A DNA stretch of 59,755 nucleotides. It comes from Bacillus tequilensis KCTC 13622 (lineage in GTDB: Bacteria > Bacillota > Bacilli > Bacillales > Bacillaceae). The stretch spans positions 1 through 59,755 of the forward strand of contig NZ_AYTO01000005.1 of NCBI RefSeq assembly GCF_000507145.1, in the 5' to 3' direction. Every line of letters begins with the position of its first letter. Within the stretch, counting starts at the first letter, position 1. This document shows positions 18,007 to 27,114 of the stretch, in pieces. Under the pieces are notes generated by a model. The model searched no databases. It saw only the letters and a program-made list of their open reading frames with translations, and was not told the origin of the DNA. The position numbers and the translations under genes were made by a program.

Positions 18007-19179
18007 ATGGAAAATTTCACTTATTATAATCCGACAAAGTTAATCTTTGGAAAAGGCCAGATTGAACAATTAAGAAAAGAATTAAAACAATACGGCAAGA
18101 ATGTCCTGCTTGTTTACGGAGGAGGAAGCATTAAACGCAACGGCCTCTACGATCAAGTCACAGGTCTTCTAAAAGAAGAAGGCGCTGTGGTTCGTGAGCT
18201 GTCAGGTGTAGAGCCGAATCCGCGTCTTGCGACTGTTGAAAAAGGCATTGCTCTATGCAGAGAGCATGACATTGATTTTCTGCTTGCTGTGGGCGGCGGA
18301 AGCGTTATTGACTGCACAAAAGCGATTGCTGCCGGTGTCAAATATGACGGCGACGCTTGGGATATTTTCAGCAAAAAAACAACAGCAAAGGATGCGCTGC
18401 CGTTCGGCACTGTTTTAACTCTTGCTGCGACAGGCTCTGAAATGAACCCTGATTCCGTGATTACAAACTGGGAAACAAACGAGAAATATGTGTGGGGCAG
18501 CAATGTGACTCATCCGCGTTTCTCTATTTTAGATCCCGAAAATACATTCACTGTTCCGGAAAATCAAACAGTGTACGGCATGGTTGATATGATGAGCCAC
18601 GTATTCGAGCAGTACTTCCATAATGTCGAAAACACACCGCTTCAAGACAGAATGTGCTTTGCGGTTCTGCAGACCGTCATCGAAACAGCGCCTAAGCTTC
18701 TAGAAGATCTGGAAAACTACGAGCTTCGCGAAACGATTTTATATGCGGGCACAATCGCTCTGAACGGCACGCTGCAAATGGGCTACTTCGGCGACTGGGC
18801 TTCACATACAATGGAGCATGCTGTTTCAGCTGTATATGATATTCCTCATGCGGGCGGACTGGCCATTCTGTTCCCGAACTGGATGAGATACACGCTTGAT
18901 ACAAATGTCGGCCGTTTTAAAAACCTCATGCTAAACATGTTTGATATTGATACCGAAGGCAAAACAGATAAAGAAATTGCGCTTGAGGGCATCGACAAGC
19001 TGTCTGCCTTCTGGACAAGCCTCGGCGCGCCTTCCCGTCTTGCCGATTACGATATCGGGGAAGAAAAGCTTGAGCTGATTGCTGATATCGCAGCCAAAGA
19101 AATGGAGCACGGCGGTTTCGGCAACTTCCAAAAACTAAACAAAGATGACGTGCTTGCCATCCTTCGCGCGTCTCTATAA
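18007..19179 (+). CDS. yugK: NADH-dependent butanol dehydrogenase-like YugK
   Basis: 390-residue paralog of YugJ with the same '[11 protein letters not shown]', '[15 protein letters not shown]', '[11 protein letters not shown]' and '[11 protein letters not shown]' motifs. It differs in the segment after 'MQMGYFGDW' and carries a three-residue insertion near the C-terminus. The ATG at 18007 follows TGGAGGTTGTTAC. It has its own upstream region and terminator, so the two copies may be regulated separately. Confidence 0.92.
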   Translation: MENFTYYNPTKLIFGKGQIEQLRKELKQYGKNVLLVYGGGSIKRNGLYDQVTGLLKEEGAVVRELSGVEPNPRLATVEKGIALCREHDIDFLLAVGGGSVIDCTKAIAAGVKYDGDAWDIFSKKTTAKDALPFGTVLTLAATGSEMNPDSVITNWETNEKYVWGSNVTHPRFSILDPENTFTVPENQTVYGMVDMMSHVFEQYFHNVENTPLQDRMCFAVLQTVIETAPKLLEDLENYELRETILYAGTIALNGTLQMGYFGDWASHTMEHAVSAVYDIPHAGGLAILFPNWMRYTLDTNVGRFKNLMLNMFDIDTEGKTDKEIALEGIDKLSAFWTSLGAPSRLADYDIGEEKLELIADIAAKEMEHGGFGNFQKLNKDDVLAILRASL

Positions 19180-19185
19180 TCCCTT

Positions 19186-19216
19186 AGGGCGGAATCCAGT
19201 CATTCCGCCCTTTTTT
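19186..19216 (+). terminator. yugK terminator
   Basis: 10-bp perfect stem (AGGGCGGAAT with ATTCCGCCCT) followed by TTTTT. Confidence 0.88.
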
Positions 19217-19290
19217 CTTCACTTGATTTCACAGATAAGTTCATATAAAGTGAAAGATGAAAACATTCTACCGTTATGGAGGGACAAGCA

Positions 19291-20643
19291 ATGACGCATG
19301 TACGCTTTGACTACTCAAAAGCGTTGACTTTCTTCAACGAACATGAACTTACATATCTGCGAGACTTCGTAAAAACAGCACACCATAATATTCATGAAAA
19401 AACAGGCGCTGGCAGCGATTTTCTAGGCTGGGTTGACCTCCCTGAACATTATGATAAAGAAGAATTCGCGCGCATCAAAAAAAGCGCGGAAAAAATCAAA
19501 TCTGACTCTGATATATTGCTTGTTGTCGGAATCGGCGGCTCTTACCTCGGCGCGCGGGCTGCGATTGAAGCGCTTAATCACGCGTTTTATAACACATTGC
19601 CAAAAGCAAAACGCGGCAATCCGCAAGTTATTTTCATCGGAAACAACATCAGTTCATCTTATATGAGAGATGTCATGGACCTTCTTGAAGATGCTGACTT
19701 CTCTATTAATGTGATTTCTAAATCGGGTACAACAACTGAACCTGCAATCGCTTTCCGTATTTTCCGCAAGCTTCTTGAAGAGAAATACGGCAAAGAAGAA
19801 GCGAAAGCGCGGATTTACGCAACAACTGATAAAGAGCGCGGCGCATTAAAAACGCTCTCGAACGAAGAAGGCTTCGAGTCATTTGTCATTCCTGATGACG
19901 TCGGCGGCCGTTATTCTGTATTAACAGCTGTAGGCCTTTTGCCGATTGCTGTGAGCGGCGTCAACATTGACGACATGATGAAAGGCGCACTTGATGCGAG
20001 CAAAGATTTTGCAACATCTGAATTGGAAGAAAACCCTGCATACCAATATGCGGTTGTTCGCAATGCGCTTTACAACAAGGGCAAAACAATTGAAATGCTC
20101 ATCAACTACGAACCGGCGCTGCAATACTTTGCAGAATGGTGGAAGCAGCTGTTCGGAGAAAGTGAAGGGAAAGATGAGAAGGGCATTTATCCTTCCTCAG
20201 CTAACTATTCAACAGACCTTCATTCATTAGGCCAGTACGTACAAGAAGGCCGCAGAGATTTATTCGAAACAGTACTGAATGTAGAGAAACCTAAACATGA
20301 GCTGACAATCGAAGAAGCGGATAGCGATCTTGACGGCTTAAACTATTTAGCCGGAAAAACGGTTGATTTCGTTAACAAAAAAGCGTTCCAGGGTACGATG
20401 CTTGCGCATACAGACGGAAATGTCCCGAACTTAATTGTCAACATTCCTGAGCTGAATGCATATACTTTTGGATACCTTGTGTATTTCTTCGAAAAAGCCT
20501 GCGCGATGAGCGGCTATCTCCTTGGCGTCAATCCATTTGACCAGCCTGGAGTAGAGGCGTATAAAGTCAATATGTTTGCATTGCTTGGCAAACCTGGCTT
20601 TGAAGAGAAAAAAGCAGAGCTTGAAAAACGTCTGGAAGATTAA
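19291..20643 (+). CDS. pgi: Glucose-6-phosphate isomerase
   Basis: 450-residue cytoplasmic glycolytic enzyme converting glucose 6-phosphate to fructose 6-phosphate. Family signatures are '[17 protein letters not shown]', '[16 protein letters not shown]', '[16 protein letters not shown]' and, at the C-terminus, '[14 protein letters not shown]' with the catalytic lysine. Length and motifs are normal. The ATG at 19291 is seven bases after GGAGGGA; the upstream in-frame ATG is part of the ribosome site. Confidence 0.97.
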   Translation: MTHVRFDYSKALTFFNEHELTYLRDFVKTAHHNIHEKTGAGSDFLGWVDLPEHYDKEEFARIKKSAEKIKSDSDILLVVGIGGSYLGARAAIEALNHAFYNTLPKAKRGNPQVIFIGNNISSSYMRDVMDLLEDADFSINVISKSGTTTEPAIAFRIFRKLLEEKYGKEEAKARIYATTDKERGALKTLSNEEGFESFVIPDDVGGRYSVLTAVGLLPIAVSGVNIDDMMKGALDASKDFATSELEENPAYQYAVVRNALYNKGKTIEMLINYEPALQYFAEWWKQLFGESEGKDEKGIYPSSANYSTDLHSLGQYVQEGRRDLFETVLNVEKPKHELTIEEADSDLDGLNYLAGKTVDFVNKKAFQGTMLAHTDGNVPNLIVNIPELNAYTFGYLVYFFEKACAMSGYLLGVNPFDQPGVEAYKVNMFALLGKPGFEEKKAELEKRLED

Positions 20644-20650
20644 TGTAAGG

Positions 20651-20682
20651 AAGCTGACTGGCATGTGCCGGTCAGCTTTTTA
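20651..20682 (+). terminator. pgi terminator
   Basis: AAGCTGACTGGCA pairs with TGCCGGTCAGCTT (one wobble) followed by TTTT. Confidence 0.85.
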
Positions 20683-20708
20683 TAAAATCAGAAGGGTGCT
20701 GATGGTTC

Positions 20709-21074
20709 ATGAAACAATTGGTTAAGCATCTCATCATTGCCATTTTTTCTGCTGCTGTTCTATGCATTCTTTTTTCCTTCGACGCCGTGCACACAGAGTT
20801 TTCCTCAAGCTTCGGCGGTACGATGTTATACTTTTTCATCCTCGTCTTTCTTCCTATTGGTTTGCCGCTTGCGCTTTTTATCGATGCGGTACACCGGATG
20901 TTGCATGTAAAACGATCTCATACTCTTTTCACTAAATTAGGGCTCTATGCCGCGGTTGTTTATCTTTCATGGGAATCGGCCGCAGGGCTTGCCCCGGCGA
21001 TGGCTGTTTACTTTTTATTTGAATGCGCTTTCTTTTCTGTCGGACGATCGAAAGAAACAACGATTTCCATGTAG
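20709..21074 (+). CDS. yugM: Small membrane protein YugM
   Basis: 121-residue protein with about four TM segments (first 'HLIIAIFSAAVLCILFSF', then 'MLYFFILVFLPIGLPLALF') and a short basic loop. No functional motif. It begins about 25 nt after the pgi terminator with a GGGTGCTGATGG ribosome region, and is followed by yugN on the same strand. Function unknown. Confidence 0.82.
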   Translation: MKQLVKHLIIAIFSAAVLCILFSFDAVHTEFSSSFGGTMLYFFILVFLPIGLPLALFIDAVHRMLHVKRSHTLFTKLGLYAAVVYLSWESAAGLAPAMAVYFLFECAFFSVGRSKETTISM

Positions 21075-21133
21075 TTTGCCTCTGAATGAAGTCTTGCCCG
21101 GAAGGACAGGATAAGTAAAAAAGGGGCATTTTG

Positions 21134-21538
21134 ATGATACCAATACCTTCTGTGATAGATGGGCAGTCTTTTCTGCTTCAAGAACTGGAACAAGTGATGA
21201 AGCCGCTCGGTTATGTGATAAACGGCGGCTGGGAATACCATCACGGCTATTTTGATTATAAAATTGATGATAGAGACGGCTATTTGTTTTTAAGGATTCC
21301 CATCAATGCGGTACAGGGCAGTCTCGATGAACGCGGCGCGGCTGTCCGGATCGGAACGCCGTTTATGCTAAGGCAGGTGTTTCAGACTGATCTTGACGAC
21401 CACGCCGAGGGAGGGCCGTTCCAATCATTGTTTAATCAATTTTCCGAACCGGAAAGGCGGGACGCGGAAATTGATCCGGCGTATTTAGATATCGGCGCCT
21501 CCCTTGTGAAGGAACTGGAGGATGTTTTGCTGCATTAG
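21134..21538 (+). CDS. yugN: YugN-like family protein
   Basis: 134-residue soluble protein of the small YugN family found in Bacilli. It has a compact alpha/beta pattern with 'GWEYHHGYFDYKIDDRDGYLFLRIP'-like strands (motif split here only for reference) and an acidic tail. ATG 21134 follows AAGGGG at 7 nt; a TTG one codon upstream is also in frame. Its stop codon overlaps the 3' end of yugO on the other strand by 4 bp. Function unknown. Confidence 0.82.
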   Translation: MIPIPSVIDGQSFLLQELEQVMKPLGYVINGGWEYHHGYFDYKIDDRDGYLFLRIPINAVQGSLDERGAAVRIGTPFMLRQVFQTDLDDHAEGGPFQSLFNQFSEPERRDAEIDPAYLDIGASLVKELEDVLLH

Positions 21539-22521
21539 ATGGCAAGAAATTGGTCTGTTTCGAGCACTTTGTATGTAAGAGGAGGAGAAATCATCGGCCC
21601 CTCCTCTTTTTGTACGCCTATAATTGTCGTGTTGTGATCAAGGAAATAGAGGATGCACGTTTTGTAAGCCGCTCCCTTTAGTTCATCAGGGACAGCAAGA
21701 AGCTCCACATGCTGATCAAGTGTCAGCTTGATTCCGTTCTGCTGTTTAGATGGCCGTAGCTTGACTTGGTAATGATGCAGGATCGCCCGGCTGATAAATT
21801 CTGAAGTTCCGATAATTTGATTAGCGCCTGCCCGCTCAGCGTTTGTGACAAACCGGTCAGTCAAAATCTCAGCAATGCAGTAAGCAAGAGGATTAAGGCC
21901 TTTAACTGATAAAAGAATAAGCACCGACAGCATATCTGCTTCCGTTTCACTTTTATACTGATCGGCTGTAATGATCACTGATTCAGCTTCAGTAATATTG
22001 GCTCGTTTCAATGTCTCATCATCAGCAGCGTACCCTCGTATGAAATGGACATTTTCGATAAGCGGGCCTTCTTTTAAAGATTCATCGATCAGCACAACCG
22101 TCTTAGAAGGAGCCGCAAGCTGCAGCTCCTTCAGCAGGCGGTTTGTTTTTTCATTCCACCCGATGATAATAATGTGGCCGCGGCCTTTGTAAGCGACTTT
22201 TCCTTCGATGTAGCGGTGCTGTCTGTTGAATGCAGCCGCTGATAATGTGGCGAAATACGCGGTGACAAAGCTTGCTCCGCTCAAAATCAGCAGAATCCCG
22301 GCAGCCTGTCCCAGCGGCGTGTGCGGCACATAATCTCCATAACCGACTGTCGAAACAGTAACGACAGCCCACCAAATGCCTTCAAATACCGAAGTGAACT
22401 GCTTTGGCTCAAGTATATAAATGATTTGGCCGAATAAAAGAATCAGACATAAAATAATAACCCCAATTCGGATAAATAACGGCCACCGGAGCCATGAAAT
22501 AAATATCCGGTTTGATTTCAT
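21535..22521 (-). CDS. yugO: Potassium channel YugO with RCK domain
   Basis: 328-residue K+ channel. A two-TM pore module has the selectivity filter 'TVSTVGYGDYVP' (about 65-76), and the RCK N-domain starts 'RGHIIIIGWNEKTNRLL' with a Rossmann fold, followed by a C-terminal RCK subdomain. It gates K+ efflux; in B. subtilis it is needed for electrical signalling in biofilms. Its ATG overlaps the mstX stop (ATGA), so translation is coupled to Mistic. It is tail-overlapping with yugN. Confidence 0.94.
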   Translation of the reverse strand: MKSNRIFISWLRWPLFIRIGVIILCLILLFGQIIYILEPKQFTSVFEGIWWAVVTVSTVGYGDYVPHTPLGQAAGILLILSGASFVTAYFATLSAAAFNRQHRYIEGKVAYKGRGHIIIIGWNEKTNRLLKELQLAAPSKTVVLIDESLKEGPLIENVHFIRGYAADDETLKRANITEAESVIITADQYKSETEADMLSVLILLSVKGLNPLAYCIAEILTDRFVTNAERAGANQIIGTSEFISRAILHHYQVKLRPSKQQNGIKLTLDQHVELLAVPDELKGAAYKTCILYFLDHNTTIIGVQKEEGPMISPPLTYKVLETDQFLAI

Positions 22522-22772
22522 TCGTTTTCTCCTTCTTCAGATACTGAAATGGATAAAATCTGTTTTATGATTGTATTTAATTTCTTATTTAGCTTTTCCT
22601 GGCCGTACATATCCCGAGCCTGCTTCATTAAATCGGCAGTATCATCATCAAACTGGATCAGCGGCTCATCGATTTCCGATTCATTATAAAGCTGGATAAA
22701 CGCGTCCAGCCCTTCATTCATTCGGTCAATTGCCGTGCTCAGCCGTTCCTTTTCCTCGCTCGTCACTTTCAT
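22518..22772 (-). CDS. mstX: Mistic (MstX), membrane-targeting partner of YugO; short form
   Basis: 84-residue, highly acidic, all-helical protein starting 'MKVTSEEKERLSTAIDRM'. It lacks classic hydrophobic TM segments, as known for Mistic, which inserts into membranes without the Sec system. The B. subtilis 168 protein is remembered as 110 residues, with 26 more at the N-terminus beginning 'MFCTFFEKHHRKWDILLEKS'. Here the matching upstream codons are present from an ATG at 22848 but run out of frame before this start. The shorter frame therefore appears to be the only product, like the short Mistic orthologs described from other Bacillus species. Stop overlaps yugO start. Confidence 0.93.
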   Translation of the reverse strand: MKVTSEEKERLSTAIDRMNEGLDAFIQLYNESEIDEPLIQFDDDTADLMKQARDMYGQEKLNKKLNTIIKQILSISVSEEGENE

Positions 22773-22895
22773 GGCTTATACCACCCGTACTTTTTACTAA
22801 CAGTATGTCCCACTTCCGGTGATGTTTTTCAAAAAATGAACAAAACATATAAAAACGGATTTCTCCATAAACTAAAACAAAAAGGATGAAAAAAG

Positions 22896-23159
22896 ATGAC
22901 GATCATTCAAAGAACGATCGTGGTTTTGATCGGTACACAGCTGGCTGCATCCGCAGTCATATTGTTTATTTTCGATTTGAATTCATATAATCACTTTTCA
23001 GGCAGCTTCTCATGGCTTCACTTTCTGAAACAGCTGGCCGGCAGTTTTTCCTTTTATTTGTTTTTAACAGGACTGTTCTTTCTGCTGATTGGAATCTGTG
23101 CTCCGAGCCGGAAGAAGAAGCGCATTTCTGTACACGGGAAAGAAAACTCATTAAAATAA
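22896..23159 (+). CDS. Hypothetical two-TM membrane protein
   Basis: 87-residue protein with TM segments at about 8-28 ('TIVVLIGTQLAASAVILFIF') and about 48-70 ('FSFYLFLTGLFFLLIGICA') and a strongly basic tail ('PSRKKKRISVHGKENS'). ATG follows AAAAGGATG. It lies divergent to mstX and 38 nt upstream of yugP on the same strand, so cotranscription with yugP is likely. I do not recognise it. Confidence 0.7.
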   Translation: MTIIQRTIVVLIGTQLAASAVILFIFDLNSYNHFSGSFSWLHFLKQLAGSFSFYLFLTGLFFLLIGICAPSRKKKRISVHGKENSLK

Positions 23160-23197
23160 TCGTAATAGAAATGATCATGAAAAAAGGATGATGAAAA

Positions 23198-23875
23198 ATG
23201 CTGTTTATATTTTTAACAATAGCCGCATTGGGATTGTCGTTTTGGGCACAATTTAAAGTGAAGAGCAACTTTGAAAAATATTCAAAAGTGGAAGCCTCAA
23301 GCGGACGTACAGGGGCAGAAACGGCAAGACGGATTTTAGATATAAACGGTCTTTACGACGTGCCGGTCGAACCGGTAAGAGGCACTTTAACAGACCATTA
23401 CGACCCGACAAGACGGGTGGTGCGTTTATCTGAGCCGGTCTATTACGGCCGCTCGATTTCCGCCATATCTGTAGCTTCCCATGAAGTCGGACATGCCTTG
23501 CAGCATCAGGAGTCATATGGTGCGCTTGTGCTGAGACATAAAATCTTCCCAGTCGTGAATTTCGCATCCGGTGTAGCGCCTTTGCTTTTCTTAGGAGGCA
23601 TGCTTCTCGGCAGCCTGAATTTGATCGGGCTCGGCATCATTTTGTTTTCAGCCGCTGTCTTTTTCCAGCTGGTCACATTGCCGGTTGAATTCAATGCAAG
23701 TTCACGCGCGAAGCAGATTATAGTGTCAGAAGGATTCATCCGAAACAATGAAGAGAATGGGGTAAATAAAGTACTGAGCGCCGCCGCCTTAACGTATGTG
23801 GCCGCCGCCCTGGTTTCCCTGTTTGAGCTTCTTCGCTTTGTGATGATCTTCTTAAACGGTCGTAATGAGAATTAA
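23198..23875 (+). CDS. yugP: Putative membrane zinc metalloprotease YugP
   Basis: 225-residue membrane protein of the neutral zinc metallopeptidase (YugP) family. N-terminal TM, then the zinc motif 'ASHEVGHALQHQ' with H95, E96 and H99, and further TM segments at about 115-160 and 195-217. The active-site helix sits close to the membrane. ATG follows AAAGGATGATGAAAA. A strong ribosome site and hairpin for yugS begin directly after its stop. Confidence 0.85.
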   Translation: MLFIFLTIAALGLSFWAQFKVKSNFEKYSKVEASSGRTGAETARRILDINGLYDVPVEPVRGTLTDHYDPTRRVVRLSEPVYYGRSISAISVASHEVGHALQHQESYGALVLRHKIFPVVNFASGVAPLLFLGGMLLGSLNLIGLGIILFSAAVFFQLVTLPVEFNASSRAKQIIVSEGFIRNNEENGVNKVLSAAALTYVAAALVSLFELLRFVMIFLNGRNEN

Positions 23876-23880
23876 CGTTA

Positions 23881-23921
23881 AGGAGGTGGCCCCTTACCAT
23901 TTAAGGTAAGGGCTTTTTTTG
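23881..23921 (+). promoter_or_regulatory. yugS leader: ribosome site, hairpin, T run and TTG start
   Basis: AGGAGGT (23881-23887) is followed by an 8-bp perfect stem (23891-23898 with 23905-23912, 6-nt loop), then CTTTTT and the TTG start at 23919. The hairpin with T run looks like an intrinsic terminator after yugP, but it also separates an ideal ribosome site from the yugS start. When folded, the effective spacing is about 9 nt (GGC plus CTTTTT). Confidence 0.7.
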
Positions 23922-25208
23922 CTTATTTTACAATTGATCGCCCTATTTGTTTTGATTGGCATTACGGCTGTGTTTGTCGCAGCTGAATTTGCGATCGTCA
24001 AACTCAGAGGCTCAAAAATCAATCAGCTCATCGAAAGCGGTGACAGCCGGGCGCTTGCCGCACATAAAATTATCTCCAACCTTGACGAGTATTTATCAGC
24101 CTGCCAGCTCGGGATTACGATTACAGCACTCGGCCTTGGATGGCTTGGCGAACCGACATTTGAACGCATTCTTCATCCCTTATTTACAATGACAGGCATG
24201 CCGGAACCGTTTAACCACATCGTCACATTTGTAGTTGCATTTATCATCGTCACTTTTTTGCATGTGGTGATGGGAGAGCTTGCCCCGAAAACGGTTTCTA
24301 TTCAAAAGGCTGAGGCTGTCAGTTTATGGATTGCAAAGCCGCTGATCTGGTTTTATAAAATCACATATCCTTTTATTAAAGCATTGAACGGCTCTGCAAG
24401 CTTTCTTGTCAAATTGTTTGGCTTTCATTCGGTGAAGGAGCATGAGGTCGTCATCAGTGAAGAGGAGCTGAGGCTGATCCTTTCAGAAAGCTATGAAAAG
24501 GGAGAAATCAATCAGTCTGAATTCCGCTATGTGAATAAGATTTTTGAATTCGACAACCGGGTAGCGAGAGAGATTATGATTCCGCGGACAGAAATTGCGG
24601 TCATCTCTCTGGAGCAGTCGCTTGAAGAAGCGATTCATCACATCATTAATGAACGGTATACACGCTATCCCGTCATTAAAGAAGACAAGGATCATATTTT
24701 AGGGATCATCAACAGCAAAGATATGTTTAAAGCTTATTTTCTCGGCCAGCCGATCGAGCTGGAGCAGATCATGAGACCCGTCATCAGGGTTATTGAAAGC
24801 ATCCCTGTACAGCAGCTTTTAATCCGCATGCAGAAGGAGAGGATTCACATGGCGATTCTCGTTGATGAATACGGAGGAACGGCGGGTCTCGTCACTGTCG
24901 AGGATATTATCGAGGAGATCGTCGGGGAAATCCGTGATGAATATGATCAGGATGAAACGCCGCACATTTTGAAAAAAGGCGAGCACCATTATGTCATGGA
25001 TGGAAAAGCGCTAATAGATGAAGTGAACGATCTGCTCGATATTGCCATTGAAAATGAAGAAATCGATACGATTGCAGGATGGCTGCTGGCGCAAAAAATG
25101 GAGCTGAAAGCAGGAGAGGTGATACACGCTGAGGGCTGTGAATTTAAAATTCTCGATGCCGAAGATCATCATATCCGTTTTGTGGAAATTAAAAAAACTG
25201 ACTTTTGA
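23919..25208 (+). CDS. yugS: HlyC/CorC family membrane protein YugS (CNNM + CBS + CorC_HlyC)
   Basis: 429-residue membrane protein. A DUF21/CNNM domain with four hydrophobic segments (about 1-190) includes 'AAEFAIVKLRG' and 'HVVMGELAPKTVSIQ'. A tandem CBS pair follows (about 205-335, 'MIPRTEIAVIS', 'ILVDEYGGTAGLVTVEDIIEE'), then the C-terminal CorC_HlyC domain (about 350-425). Related proteins are linked to Mg2+/Co2+ efflux and Mg homeostasis; the old 'hemolysin' label is not supported. The TTG start at 23919 is required because the first TM begins at residue 3. The leader between ribosome site and start is unusual. Confidence 0.9.
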   Translation: MLILQLIALFVLIGITAVFVAAEFAIVKLRGSKINQLIESGDSRALAAHKIISNLDEYLSACQLGITITALGLGWLGEPTFERILHPLFTMTGMPEPFNHIVTFVVAFIIVTFLHVVMGELAPKTVSIQKAEAVSLWIAKPLIWFYKITYPFIKALNGSASFLVKLFGFHSVKEHEVVISEEELRLILSESYEKGEINQSEFRYVNKIFEFDNRVAREIMIPRTEIAVISLEQSLEEAIHHIINERYTRYPVIKEDKDHILGIINSKDMFKAYFLGQPIELEQIMRPVIRVIESIPVQQLLIRMQKERIHMAILVDEYGGTAGLVTVEDIIEEIVGEIRDEYDQDETPHILKKGEHHYVMDGKALIDEVNDLLDIAIENEEIDTIAGWLLAQKMELKAGEVIHAEGCEFKILDAEDHHIRFVEIKKTDF

Positions 25209-25210
25209 TC

Positions 25211-25243
25211 AAAAACAGCCGAAGATTGAGCGGCTGTTTTTTT
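25211..25243 (+). terminator. yugS terminator
   Basis: AAAAACAGCCG pairs with CGGCTGTTTTT, followed by more Ts. Confidence 0.87.
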
Positions 25244-25332
25244 GATGGCTGACGGTTTTCTAAAAAACAATGCTGTAAAGCCTTTTTTCTACATAAGATA
25301 TATAGACCGCACACTTAGGAAGGAGTGCTCGT

Positions 25333-26997
25333 ATGAAAAAGGCTTGGTGGAAGGAAGCGGTTGTCTATCAAATTTACCCCCGCAGTTTTAAAGATTCAAA
25401 TGGCGATGGAATCGGCGACATTCAAGGGATTAGATCCAAGCTTCACTACATAAAAGAGCTGGGTGCTGACGTCATCTGGATTTGCCCGCTGTATGATTCG
25501 CCCAATGCCGATAACGGCTATGATATCAGGGATTATCAAAACATATTAAGCGATTTTGGCACAATGGGGGATTTTGATCAGCTGCTTGATGACATTCACG
25601 AGCTGGGGATGAAGCTGATTATGGATCTTGTCGTGAACCATACAAGCGACGAGCATCCATGGTTTATTGAATCACGTTCATCCATATACTCCGAAAAACG
25701 CGACTGGTATATTTGGAAGGACGGCAAAAACGGAAAAGCGCCGAACAATTGGGAAAGCATTTTCGGCGGGCCGGCATGGCAGTATGACCAAAAGACAAGC
25801 CAGTATTACCTGCACCTTTTTGATCAAAAACAGCCGGATTTGAATTGGGAAAATGAAAAAGTGAGAACTGCCGTTTATGACATGATAAATTGGTGGCTTG
25901 ATAAAGGAATTGATGGCTTTCGGGTAGATGCCATTACGCATATTAAGAAAAAAGAAGGGCTTCCTGATCTGCCGAATCCAAAGGGGCTGGATTACGTACC
26001 TTCCTTTCCGTATCATATGAACGCTGACGGTATAATGGATTTGTTAACAGAGCTGAAGGAACACACATTTTCCCGCTATCCGATCATGACAGTCGGAGAG
26101 GCGAACGGTGTCGCTGCGAAGGAAGCGGCTGAATGGGCTGGAGAAAAAAACGGCATCTTCAATATGATTTTTCAATTTGAGCATCTCGGCCTGTGGGATG
26201 TAGAGATCAATGAAAGCATCGACATCGTCTCCTTCAAACGAATGTTAACTGACTGGCAGGACAGTCTTGAAGGGATCGGCTGGAATGCTTTGTTTATGGA
26301 AAATCACGACCAGCCCCGTTCGGTTTCTGTGTGGGGAGACGACGAAGTGTACCTGAAAGAAAGTGCAAAAGCGCTTGCCGCTGTCTATTTTCTCATGAAA
26401 GGCACACCGTTTATTTATCAGGGACAGGAACTCGGCATGACAAACGTAGCATTTCCGTCTATTCAGGATTATGATGACGTCGCAATGAAACGCATGTATG
26501 AAACAGAAATGGCGAAAGGCGCATCACACGAGGATGTGATGAAGATTGTCTGGAAAAAGGGAAGGGACAATTCACGAACGCCGATGCAATGGACTGCTGA
26601 TCGATACGCCGGATTCTCTGAAGCCAAACCGTGGATCGGAATCAATGAAAATTACAAATGGCTGAATGCCGAAGCGCAAGAAAACGATCAAACATCCGTA
26701 TACCACTTTTACAAAAGCTTGATCAAACTGCGACAAACATCCGATGTTTTTATCCACGGGACATACGAGCTCATCTTACCGGAGGATCAGCAAATCTTTG
26801 CGTATCTTCGGAAAAACGAGAACCATACTGCATTGGTGATGGCTAATCTGACAAGAACACCGGCTTTATTTAAGCACTCCAGGCTGCCCTTGTCATCGGA
26901 CAGACTCGCATTGGCGAATGTGGAAACAGAGCCTCATAAGCACATGACATCATTGCTGTTAAAGCCGTATGAAGCAAGAATATATGTATGGCGCTAA
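25333..26997 (+). CDS. yugT: Exo-alpha-1,4-glucosidase / oligo-1,6-glucosidase YugT (GH13)
   Basis: 554-residue cytoplasmic glycoside hydrolase 13. Conserved regions: I 'DLVVNHTSDEH', II 'GFRVDAITHI' (nucleophile Asp about 199), III 'TVGEANGV' (acid/base Glu about 255), IV 'MENHDQPR'. N-terminal 'WWKEAVVYQIYPRSF' is typical of this subfamily. It hydrolyses short malto- or isomalto-oligosaccharides; specificity cannot be settled from sequence. The ATG follows AGGAAGGAGTGCTCGT. It has its own terminator and looks monocistronic. Confidence 0.92.
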   Translation: MKKAWWKEAVVYQIYPRSFKDSNGDGIGDIQGIRSKLHYIKELGADVIWICPLYDSPNADNGYDIRDYQNILSDFGTMGDFDQLLDDIHELGMKLIMDLVVNHTSDEHPWFIESRSSIYSEKRDWYIWKDGKNGKAPNNWESIFGGPAWQYDQKTSQYYLHLFDQKQPDLNWENEKVRTAVYDMINWWLDKGIDGFRVDAITHIKKKEGLPDLPNPKGLDYVPSFPYHMNADGIMDLLTELKEHTFSRYPIMTVGEANGVAAKEAAEWAGEKNGIFNMIFQFEHLGLWDVEINESIDIVSFKRMLTDWQDSLEGIGWNALFMENHDQPRSVSVWGDDEVYLKESAKALAAVYFLMKGTPFIYQGQELGMTNVAFPSIQDYDDVAMKRMYETEMAKGASHEDVMKIVWKKGRDNSRTPMQWTADRYAGFSEAKPWIGINENYKWLNAEAQENDQTSVYHFYKSLIKLRQTSDVFIHGTYELILPEDQQIFAYLRKNENHTALVMANLTRTPALFKHSRLPLSSDRLALANVETEPHKHMTSLLLKPYEARIYVWR

Positions 26998-27023
26998 ACT
27001 CCAGCCAGAGACTGGAGTTTTTT
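26996..27023 (+). terminator. yugT terminator
   Basis: 9-bp stem AAACTCCAG/CTGGAGTTT followed by TTT. Confidence 0.85.
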
Positions 27024-27114
27024 GTTTTTATCAGGTTTATATGAGCGGTGTAACAGGAAAAAAAGAACACAGAACGAAATAGCAAATAGAGCGGACAAAT
27101 GAAAGGAGAAACAA

